From Bacteroidaceae bacterium (GTDB lineage: Bacteria > Bacteroidota > Bacteroidia > Bacteroidales > Bacteroidaceae): a DNA stretch of 64,000 bases. A program made the translations under genes and the position numbers. The notes under the pieces are model-generated. The model ran no database searches. It saw only the letters and a program-made list of their open reading frames with translations, and was not told the DNA's origin. Below, piece after piece: positions 57,303 through 64,000 of the stretch. Positions within the stretch are counted from its first letter, which is position 1. Each line of letters starts with the position of its first letter. The stretch lies in assembly GCA_017559845.1 (NCBI GenBank), contig JAFYQQ010000023.1:1-64000 (forward strand), in the 5' to 3' direction.

Positions 57303-57333
57303 CAAAATTACATATACTTTTTGACGTGACAAA
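57303..57333 (-). promoter_or_regulatory. Bacteroides-type promoter of rpsU
   Basis: On the minus strand TTTG (57330-57333), 19 bases, TAATTTTG (57303-57310). The leader to the ATG is about 50 bases and AT-rich. Confidence 0.8.
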
Positions 57334-57454
57334 ATAATTCCGTTTTTTTCTGCCCGATGTCGCTATATTTTTAGCCACTGACGTCATGTATACGGCAAAG
57401 GGTCATCAACGAAAAGCTCACGATTTTGCGCCGCCAGTGCCATCGTAATTTTAT

Positions 57455-57493
57455 TTTCCTCCCGAGGAAATATTTTTTCCCTCCCGAGGGAAA
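57455..57493. repeat. Two tandem palindromes behind the mdh terminator
   Basis: TTTCCTC-CC-GAGGAAA (57455-57470) and TTTCCCTC-CC-GAGGGAAA (57476-57493) are perfect, near-identical short palindromes in a row, directly beyond the mdh terminator. The rest of the gap 57334-57567 holds nothing else that I can identify. Confidence 0.8.
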
Positions 57494-57530
57494 TAAAAAC
57501 GCTTCCCGACAAGCAACGTGTCGGGAAGCG
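57494..57530 (-). terminator. Rho-independent terminator of mdh
   Basis: On the minus strand CGCTTCCCGACA pairs with TGTCGGGAAGCG (12 bp, 7-base loop) followed by TTTTTATTT. Confidence 0.93.
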
Positions 57531-57567
57531 CGGTATACTTCTAATACCTATCTAATTTGAAAGGATA

Positions 57568-58560
57568 TTACAGGTTGGGGTTTTCCTTTGTCCACTCTTC
57601 AACAGCGGGAATGATGCCCAATGCGATGATTTCGTCGCGCATTTTGCCCAAGTGCTCAACAGAAGAAGCCAATGCTGCCATTTCCTCTTCAGTTCCTTCG
57701 GGAGTTGTATAGTGAACACCGTCTGCGTCGATAACGGTGGGCATAGCCATCATTACGTTCTTGTAACCGAGTTCCTCGCTGTTAACATAGCAGCCAGCGG
57801 GCAAAGTGTAAGGCTCACCGCCCATTGCAGCCTCAATCATCTTGATAGCGCAGTAAGAGGGGCTCTGGAATGAGCTGCGGCCACGAAGCTTGATGATGTT
57901 TGAACCACCCTGTACGGTATTGTGCTTGATTTCTGCCCAACGCTCTTCAGAAAGACCCATTTCTGCCAAAGGCTTGCCATCGATCTTAACCTGAGATGCG
58001 AATACAGCCATCTGCTCGCCGTGTCCACCATAAGTCTTGGCACCGGTAACCTTGTCCTGCTGTACGCCGAATTCCTTGGCCAAAGCCTGCTGCAGACGAG
58101 TAGAGTCAAGAGCTGCCAATGAAGTCAACTGATTGGGCTTCAAGCCAGAGTGGATCAAAGCTGTCAAAGCGGTTACGTCAGCGGGGTTGAAGATAACAAC
58201 TACATGCTTAACGTCGGGACAGTACTTCTTGATGAAGTCACCGAACTCTGCAGCAATCTGACAGTTGCCCTTCAACAAATCTTCACGGGTCATACCCTCC
58301 TTGCGAGGAGCACCACCTGAAGATACAATATACTTAGCACCGGTGAAAGCCTCCTCGGGATTAGTTGTCCAAGTGATATTTGCACCGGGGAAACCACAAT
58401 GAGCCATTTCGTCAGCTACACCATGAACGCCGGGTTCAAAAATATCATACAAACAAATGTTGGGAGTAAGACCGAGCATCAATGCGCTCTGTACCATGTT
58501 TGAGCCAATCATACCACCGGCTCCAACAATAAGAAGTTTCTCGTCTGTTAAAAATGCCAT
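57568..58560 (-). CDS. mdh: Malate dehydrogenase
   Basis: A 330-residue NAD-dependent LDH/MDH-fold enzyme interconverting malate and oxaloacetate, used by Bacteroidetes in the reductive branch to succinate. The Rossmann loop IVGAGGMIGSN (residues 11-21), substrate-loop Arg86 and Arg92 (GGAPRKEGMTRED), Asp152/Arg155 (LDSTR) and catalytic His180 (YGGHGEQM) are visible. It has its own promoter and terminator and is thus a single-gene unit. Confidence 0.93.
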   Translation of the reverse strand: MAFLTDEKLLIVGAGGMIGSNMVQSALMLGLTPNICLYDIFEPGVHGVADEMAHCGFPGANITWTTNPEEAFTGAKYIVSSGGAPRKEGMTREDLLKGNCQIAAEFGDFIKKYCPDVKHVVVIFNPADVTALTALIHSGLKPNQLTSLAALDSTRLQQALAKEFGVQQDKVTGAKTYGGHGEQMAVFASQVKIDGKPLAEMGLSEERWAEIKHNTVQGGSNIIKLRGRSSFQSPSYCAIKMIEAAMGGEPYTLPAGCYVNSEELGYKNVMMAMPTVIDADGVHYTTPEGTEEEMAALASSVEHLGKMRDEIIALGIIPAVEEWTKENPNL

Positions 58561-58597
58561 AATTTATATATTCTTTTAAAAATTAGTTAATTATTCG

Positions 58598-58629
58598 CAA
58601 AGATAGAGAAAATCCGCGTTCCTTCCAAA
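58598..58629 (-). promoter_or_regulatory. Bacteroides-type promoter of mdh
   Basis: On the minus strand TTTG (58626-58629), 20 bases, TATCTTTG (58598-58605), about 38 bases before the ATG. Confidence 0.8.
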
Positions 58630-58688
58630 AAAGATTCGGATTTTATCCGTTCATATATTCATTTTTTCCCTTTTGACAAAGCCGTTTA

Positions 58689-59999
58689 TCATTTATCTAC
58701 TATAATTTCCTTAACCAAACGCAAGCGGTATTTTTTCTTTTCTCCCGCTTTAGAAGGTGCCGTCGTCCCTGCCATAGAAAAGCTTTTCTTCCCATCATCG
58801 CACAAATACCGAGCTTTCTCGGTTGAACTGTTCGGTTCATAATCCAAGAATGGGGGCAATCCCTCCTGTGTCAGCATTTCATTCAAGTCCAACAAAGCAT
58901 CTCCGCCTAATGACTGTTGCAGCATCTGCGCTTCAGCCGTTGTCGGGACATTCCATCCAGACAATTCTCCTTCGGTGTAACTGCCAGCGTAATCCAGCGC
59001 CGCATCAGGATTATCATCCGTGCTCAATGCCGACGGCACTTCCACCTTCTCTTCACGGGAGAGCAGATACACACTCCATTGCGTTGCATTCAATTCGCTT
59101 ACATAAGCGACTATATGATTCCCCCATAATGTTCCAACAATAGGTGCGTCTGAAGGTTCATTGACGTCCGGCACAGAAACACTGGGGCCAAAACCAAAGT
59201 CCCAATTTACGGTTTCCGCCCAACCTTCAACCGAGAACTCCCCCTCAACTACCATGTCTCCGGTTGAATAAGAACCATTCAAGAGATATGGCACTCCTGA
59301 GCGCAACGCTTCGGGACAAGTGTAGGCATAAGACACATTCCCAGTCGGTGTGGCCAGGTTTAGTGTAAGTGTGGCTGGCCCTTCCGTTGGCAGCACATAG
59401 ACATCTCCAGTCTCCCAAATTCCTGGAAGAGAGCCGGGTTTCAATGTCTTGGTGTACGAGGTCGGAGTGGAGCCCGTTCCGGAAAACGCCCATTGCGAAT
59501 AGGGTTTTGACAACACCATAGAAATAGACGTAACATCATCGGGCAGACCTGACAATGACACTTTTACCTGAGACACCAGATAACGCATCTGTAAATAGGC
59601 CTTCGTGCTGTTCTGACCCATTGTCACATCAGCCTGCCCCATCTGCAAAGGCACCGTCGCATTCTCCTTGAGCGTCAGACAAGATGTGAGTTTTGGTGTG
59701 GAAGGCAGATCACAACTTGATATTCCACCCAGTGCCACAATGCGGTAAGAGCCTGACGGCAATTGGAAGGAGAAAGTGGAACCCTTTTCCAGCAATGTCT
59801 GCTGTCCCCGGCATTGCCCTTTGGCATCAAACACAAAGACCACCAGAGGATATTGCAACGCATCAGTATCCGATGCGCGTGTATAGATTTCCAAATTGCG
59901 GTTCTTCTCCTGAACCTCAACTTCCGAAAAATCGACTTTCTCGCACGATGTCACCAACATCATCAGAAAGCACATTGCCATCAAGATACTCTGTTTCAT
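58689..59999 (-). CDS. Mfa/FimB-like (fimbrillin-family) lipoprotein
   Basis: A 436-residue lipoprotein with signal and lipobox LMMLVTSC. The N-terminal part (YPLVVFVFDAKGQCRGQQTL; LPSGSYRIVALGG) resembles the first beta-sandwich domain of Mfa2/FimB and fimbrillin-family proteins. The second half is Ser/Pro/Thr-rich and less recognisable, ending in a basic strand (KYRLRLVKEIIVDK). A surface or pilus-related role is possible, but there is no pilin operon here: it follows the carbonic-anhydrase-like gene by 35 bases in an enzyme operon. Confidence 0.65.
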   Translation of the reverse strand: MKQSILMAMCFLMMLVTSCEKVDFSEVEVQEKNRNLEIYTRASDTDALQYPLVVFVFDAKGQCRGQQTLLEKGSTFSFQLPSGSYRIVALGGISSCDLPSTPKLTSCLTLKENATVPLQMGQADVTMGQNSTKAYLQMRYLVSQVKVSLSGLPDDVTSISMVLSKPYSQWAFSGTGSTPTSYTKTLKPGSLPGIWETGDVYVLPTEGPATLTLNLATPTGNVSYAYTCPEALRSGVPYLLNGSYSTGDMVVEGEFSVEGWAETVNWDFGFGPSVSVPDVNEPSDAPIVGTLWGNHIVAYVSELNATQWSVYLLSREEKVEVPSALSTDDNPDAALDYAGSYTEGELSGWNVPTTAEAQMLQQSLGGDALLDLNEMLTQEGLPPFLDYEPNSSTEKARYLCDDGKKSFSMAGTTAPSKAGEKKKYRLRLVKEIIVDK

Positions 60000-60034
60000 G
60001 CTTGTGCCATTTACATTATTATATATACCCTTAT

Positions 60035-60619
60035 TTAATCATCGTATGCACGGTAATCCTCGCTTGTGGTAACCTCTTGCGTATTCCGGGCATCGGCATC
60101 CGCATTGCGGAACCAATCGCTGTATTCTATGTAATGACGTGCATAAGTCTGGTTCAATTCTGCCGCCTGAACCGGATCCACCTTCTTGATGAATTTTGCT
60201 GGTACGCCAGCCCACAGTTCTCCGTCACCAATCTTTGTATTGCTCAACACCAATGCGCCGGCAGCCACAATGGCTCCCTTGCCCACTTCTGCATGATCAA
60301 GCACAGTTGCGCCCATTCCTATCAGCGCACCGTCATGCACCACACATCCGTGCAACGTCACGCTATGTCCAATGGTTACGTCGTCACCCAGTATCACCGG
60401 AGCCTTTCCGTTCAGTGTATGCAAGCAACTGTTGTCCTGAATGTTGGTACGGTTTCCTATTTTTATGAAATGTACGTCGCCGCGCACCACAGCATTGAAC
60501 CAAACGGTGCAGTCATCGCCCATTTCCACATCGCCAACTATCACCGCGCCTTCGCTGAAGTAACAATGCTTGCCAAATCGCGGTGCGGGCATTCCCGAAA
60601 GTCTTTTTATTATAGCCAC
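60035..60619 (-). CDS. Gamma-carbonic-anhydrase-like hexapeptide-repeat protein
   Basis: A 194-residue left-handed beta-helix protein (gamma class, CaiE/PaaY/YrdA group). Hexapeptide repeats run from about residue 20 to 150 (VIVGDVEMGDDCTVWFNAVV; VIVAAGALVLSNTKIGDG). Three metal-ligand histidines are plausible in SCLHTL, TIGHSV and TLHGCV. The C-terminal helix follows (PAKFIKKVDPVQAAELNQTY). Carbonic anhydrase activity is uncertain in this group. It is 30 bases behind the aminopeptidase P gene. Confidence 0.87.
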   Translation of the reverse strand: MAIIKRLSGMPAPRFGKHCYFSEGAVIVGDVEMGDDCTVWFNAVVRGDVHFIKIGNRTNIQDNSCLHTLNGKAPVILGDDVTIGHSVTLHGCVVHDGALIGMGATVLDHAEVGKGAIVAAGALVLSNTKIGDGELWAGVPAKFIKKVDPVQAAELNQTYARHYIEYSDWFRNADADARNTQEVTTSEDYRAYDD

Positions 60620-60649
60620 TTTTCTGTATCTTTAAAATTAATATTCACG

Positions 60650-62440
60650 TTATTTCGCCAAAGGCGCAGTCGCGTCTCTCAGCCAAGCCCTTTCTTCCTC
60701 ACTCAGGGCAGAAGATAATTGTTCATATACTCTGGCATGATATGCGTTCAGATATGCGATTTCATCGTCCTGCATCATATCCGGTATAATGGGGGACTTG
60801 TCTATAGGGCAAAGCGTCAATGCCTCCAACTGCAAAAATTCTCCATATTCGCCTTGCATGTAGGGGGCTACGAGCATTGTGTTCTCAATTCGCACACCAT
60901 GGCTGCCGGCCCGATAGATTCCAGGTTCATTGGTAACAGTCATGCCAGGTTTCAATTCCGCAGGCACGTAATTCATCCTTATCTGATGAGGGCCTTCGTG
61001 CACATTCAGGAACGAGCCCACTCCATGACCTGTGCCATGCAGATAGTTCACGCCTTGTTGCCACATCGCATAACGGGCACAGACATCAAGTTGTGTGCCA
61101 CTGCTCCCAGCCGGGAAACGCACCATGGCCAAGCGAATGTGCCCCCTGAGCACCAGTGTATAGTCAATCCGTTCCTGTTCTGTCAATGTTCCCAAGGCTA
61201 TCGTTCTGGTAATGTCAGTGGTACCATCCTGATATTGGGCACCGCTGTCCAACAAAAGCAACCCTTTGGGGAGTAGTTCGCAGTCGCTCTTCTCGTCCGC
61301 CTCATAATGCACAATGGCACCGTGCGCGGCATAACCAGCTATCGTGTCAAAGGAAAGTCCCTTATACAACGGCTGCATGGCACGGAACTCTTCCAGTTTG
61401 CGGCTGACGGAAAGTTCTGTCTGACCACCGGTCTTCACCGCAGGCAAAAGCCAATGCAGGAATTTCACCATTGCAATGCCGTCCCGATACATGGCATTTC
61501 TGAAACCGTTTATTTCTGTTTCGTTTTTCACCGCTTTTTCAGGAGCGATCAAACTTCCTCCCGACACAATTTTACACGCCTCGGGAAGGAGTTCGCCAAG
61601 CCTGCTGTTGGTAGAGTTCACATCCAACAATACTGACTGCACTCCGCACACAGGCAAATCCTGCACCAAACTGCCATATGGACGGCATTCTATTCCCTGT
61701 TCCAAAAGAGCTTTTCTAACTGTGTCATCCAACTTCGCGTCGTCCACATACAACACTGCCTTCTGTTGGGTAACCCACATATATGCAACCACCAGCGGGC
61801 AGCAATGTACATCGGTTCCACGGATGTTGGCAAGCCATGCCACCTCATCCAGTTTGCACACCAACGTTGCTTCCACATGACGCGCCTGCAGTCGTTCGCG
61901 CAAATCTTTGATCTTATCCGCAGCAGACTTGCCGGCATAGGCAATAGGGTGCAAGCAAACCGGAGCCTGAGGTATGGCAGGACGCTCTGCCCACAACGTT
62001 TCGGCGGGGTCGTCGGCCAGCACCAAATCTAATCCAGAAAAAGCCAACTCTTCGCGCAGGGCATGCTCCTCCGCAATGGAGAACACCCATCCGTCCACTC
62101 CTACCCTTCCGCCCGTTCCAATTTCTTCTGAGAGCCATTCGGCAACGCTGGGTGTGCCGGGAATTCTTTCACGCATTAAAGCAAAGGGAGTCTCCTGCAA
62201 CTGTTCTTCCGCAGCCAGAAAATAACGGCTGTCCGTCCATAAGGCGGCACACCCACGGGTAACGACTGCGGTTCCGGCACTTCCATTGAAACCGCTAATC
62301 CACTCGCGCGTCTTCCAATGCGAGGGCACATATTCTCCGTTATGAGGGTCTGAACCGGGAAAAACAAATGCGTCCAATCCATGTTTATCCATGAATTGCC
62401 GTAACGCTTCAACTCTCTGGCATATCTGGTTTTTCGGCAT
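60650..62440 (-). CDS. Aminopeptidase P family protein (M24B)
   Basis: A 596-residue three-domain enzyme like eukaryotic cytosolic aminopeptidase P, cleaving Xaa-Pro N termini. Two creatinase-like N-terminal domains precede the pita-bread catalytic domain. Metal ligands: Asp in LLDSGAQY and TTDITRT, His in GTGHGVGSFLNVHEGPH, Glu in VTNEPGIY and RIENTMLV. MPKNQICQRV at 62440 is chosen as start, behind a full-consensus promoter. First gene of a three-gene operon. Confidence 0.93.
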   Translation of the reverse strand: MPKNQICQRVEALRQFMDKHGLDAFVFPGSDPHNGEYVPSHWKTREWISGFNGSAGTAVVTRGCAALWTDSRYFLAAEEQLQETPFALMRERIPGTPSVAEWLSEEIGTGGRVGVDGWVFSIAEEHALREELAFSGLDLVLADDPAETLWAERPAIPQAPVCLHPIAYAGKSAADKIKDLRERLQARHVEATLVCKLDEVAWLANIRGTDVHCCPLVVAYMWVTQQKAVLYVDDAKLDDTVRKALLEQGIECRPYGSLVQDLPVCGVQSVLLDVNSTNSRLGELLPEACKIVSGGSLIAPEKAVKNETEINGFRNAMYRDGIAMVKFLHWLLPAVKTGGQTELSVSRKLEEFRAMQPLYKGLSFDTIAGYAAHGAIVHYEADEKSDCELLPKGLLLLDSGAQYQDGTTDITRTIALGTLTEQERIDYTLVLRGHIRLAMVRFPAGSSGTQLDVCARYAMWQQGVNYLHGTGHGVGSFLNVHEGPHQIRMNYVPAELKPGMTVTNEPGIYRAGSHGVRIENTMLVAPYMQGEYGEFLQLEALTLCPIDKSPIIPDMMQDDEIAYLNAYHARVYEQLSSALSEEERAWLRDATAPLAK

Positions 62441-62461
62441 CTTACAGGTATTTATTTTAAG

Positions 62462-62492
62462 CAAAGTTAAAACAAAAATATCACATCACAAA
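62462..62492 (-). promoter_or_regulatory. Bacteroides-type promoter of the aminopeptidase P operon
   Basis: On the minus strand TTTG (62489-62492), 19 bases, TAACTTTG (62462-62469), about 22 bases before the start codon. Confidence 0.8.
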
Positions 62493-62643
62493 AAAGTAAA
62501 TGTGATATTTTGTCCTTTACGCAAAATTGCACGTAAAAATGCAATAGTACTGACTAGCATATCGCAGTTATACTTCAAGTGGAAATACAGTTCATCTGCT
62601 CTGGCTAGTCTATATTTCAGCTTTAAAAAGTCAACAGCTTGAG

Positions 62644-62673
62644 TTGGGCAACACAATGCATTGCGTTGCCCAA
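62644..62673. repeat. 30-base palindrome TTGGGCAAC...GTTGCCCAA
   Basis: A palindrome with one mismatch built of TTGGGCAAC and CAATG arms, behind the GH27 gene. On the minus strand it could act as its terminator. More GCATTG-type words lie beside it (62674-62710), as in the gap near 20806. Confidence 0.65.
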
Positions 62674-62720
62674 TGCAACAGCATGCATCAGCCAATACAA
62701 TGCACTGCGATTATTTGGGG

Positions 62721-64000
62721 CTACCTTTTGATAATATAGGGTTTGTGTACTATCTTCTCAAGCGTATTGGGTGGAGAGACCAACAGGAGGGCTGCGCCGT
62801 GGGGTGCCACATCCTGCTCATAACGGTCGCGAGGGCCAATCTCCGCCACATCCTGCTGGCGCCAGACATCGCGGATGGTAATCTTATTGCTCCACAAACC
62901 GAGTGTGCGGGGTGTAAAACCAATCTTCTTAGGCTCTGCAGATGTGTTGAAAAGACCTACTGCCAGATTGCCGTTCTCAAGGATCTTCACATAGACCACA
63001 TAACCTTCTCCACGAAAATAGGGAACAGCACGCATGCCTCGAGGGTCTTGACAAATGTCGTTCACCTCGTAATTACACAGGAGGCTGAGAGTGAAATCAT
63101 CAATCTGGGCTATATCGCAACCAATGAGGAAGGGTGATGAGAAAAGTGCCCAAAGGGAAATGTGGGTATATTGCTCATCGGGGGTAAGACGGGTATAATG
63201 GAGATTTGGTCCCCAACCTACCATGCCCACCACCAACATGTCGGCATCGGCCCAATGGCCAGGACCGCTGAATGCCGGCCAACGGTCTTGCGGGCCGAAA
63301 CCGATGCGGACAATGCTGCTCCAGGTATCGAAGATGTCGTCTGTTGTGCGCCAACATTGCACCAATTCGGGCCAAGTGTATGCCATGGCAAAGGGATCGG
63401 AGCCGGAAATGCTGAGTGCGATGTCTCGTCCTGTGGCACGCAAGGCTTCGGACATTTCCTTGGTATAATAATAATCATTGGGATTCCAGTCATACTTTAG
63501 GTAGTCAAAACCCCAATCTGCCCACTGGCGTGCGTCTTGCTCGGCAAAGGAATAGGCACCATGATAACGGAAATATCCGCTATGAAGTTTGCCATCGGGA
63601 TCTTCCAACTTATAGTTCTCATCGCAAAGCCCTTTTTCAATCCATTCGTATTTGCCCTCGGGATTGTCACACTGGGTGCCGACATGGCCCTGATAAGTGG
63701 CGACCCAGGGAGCCGAATAGATTCCGGCCTTGAGCCCCATGCCATGAATTTCGTCCACAAGTCCCTTTATGTCCTGAAACTTGCGGTTGGGTTGAATGGC
63801 ATTATGCTTGCCGCCACGGATACCTTGCCATCCGTCATCAATATTGATATAGGTGTAACCGTAATTGGCAAGACCCTTGTCTACCATTGCCTTGGCTGAA
63901 CTGAGAACTTTCTCCTGGCTGACACTCTTGCCCCAGCAATTCCAACTGTTCCAGCCCATGGGAGGAGTGAGAAGAATGTCTTCACCCACTTCTATGCGAA
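62721..64000 (-). CDS. Alpha-galactosidase, GH27 family (5' end outside the window)
   Basis: At least 425 residues of a GH27 (beta/alpha)8 enzyme hydrolysing alpha-galactosides. LLTPPMGWNSWNCWG starts the domain; YINIDDGWQG, the nucleophile Asp in FDYLKYDWN and the acid/base Asp region CWRTTDDIFDTW follow, then WADADMLVVG. A C-terminal beta-sandwich ends VAPHGAALLLVSPP. The frame stays open to the window edge, and a signal peptide or extra N-terminal domain is expected beyond it. The in-frame GTG at 63989 is therefore probably not the true start. Confidence 0.93.
   Translation of the reverse strand, partial: RIEVGEDILLTPPMGWNSWNCWGKSVSQEKVLSSAKAMVDKGLANYGYTYINIDDGWQGIRGGKHNAIQPNRKFQDIKGLVDEIHGMGLKAGIYSAPWVATYQGHVGTQCDNPEGKYEWIEKGLCDENYKLEDPDGKLHSGYFRYHGAYSFAEQDARQWADWGFDYLKYDWNPNDYYYTKEMSEALRATGRDIALSISGSDPFAMAYTWPELVQCWRTTDDIFDTWSSIVRIGFGPQDRWPAFSGPGHWADADMLVVGMVGWGPNLHYTRLTPDEQYTHISLWALFSSPFLIGCDIAQIDDFTLSLLCNYEVNDICQDPRGMRAVPYFRGEGYVVYVKILENGNLAVGLFNTSAEPKKIGFTPRTLGLWSNKITIRDVWRQQDVAEIGPRDRYEQDVAPHGAALLLVSPPNTLEKIVHKPYIIKR

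Overview
The window comes from a member of the order Bacteroidales. The evidence is internal: six intergenic sites match the Bacteroides promoter form (TTTG, 19-20 bases, TAnnTTTG), most genes lack a Shine-Dalgarno sequence, ribosomal proteins L22 and L17 carry the long tails seen in this group, and there are typical gut-Bacteroidetes families (RlpA without SPOR, DUF5686, Mfa/FimB-like lipoprotein, FucP-type MFS, GH27). The genus cannot be decided from the sequence alone.

Layout. Positions 1-2038 hold two divergent tRNA genes (Val, partial; Pro), an RlpA-like protein whose start lies 18 bases behind tRNA-Pro, and a secreted beta-helix protein. Positions 2120-20032, all on the minus strand, are the fused str-S10-spc-alpha ribosomal super-operon, rpsL to rplQ, with fusA, secY, map, infA and rpoA and without tuf. 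Positions 20284-23897 hold two exported proteins of unknown role. Positions 24302-31083 (plus strand) are a compact run: msrC, proC, then a nucleotidyltransferase, an ATP-grasp enzyme, a CDP-alcohol phosphatidyltransferase, a flippase-like membrane protein, a HAD enzyme and a FucP-like transporter, with three ATGA start/stop overlaps. It meets a convergent PfkB sugar/polyol kinase, and the whole space between the two stop codons is filled by a 42-bp tandem repeat. I read this as a candidate pathway for a polyol-headgroup (possibly inositol) phospholipid.

Positions 32376-42141 (minus strand) hold a DUF5686 outer-membrane protein and a six-gene MacAB-TolC-like export operon with three different membrane-fusion lipoproteins. 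Positions 42709-55674 (minus strand) are tRNA-Thr/Tyr/Gly/Thr-tuf-tRNA-Trp-secE-nusG-rplKAJL-rpoBC, the order known from E. coli with tRNA-Trp added. Positions 55766-64000 (minus strand) hold hpf, a XerC/D recombinase, rpsU, malate dehydrogenase, an operon of aminopeptidase P, gamma-carbonic-anhydrase-like protein and an Mfa-like lipoprotein, and the 5'-truncated end of a GH27 alpha-galactosidase.

Most of the window is core translation and transcription machinery. The parts most worth a second look are the lipid-like cluster, the 126-bp higher-order repeat array beside it, the triple-adaptor efflux operon, the rare Shine-Dalgarno sites in front of rplF, rplE and hpf, and several strong intergenic hairpins.
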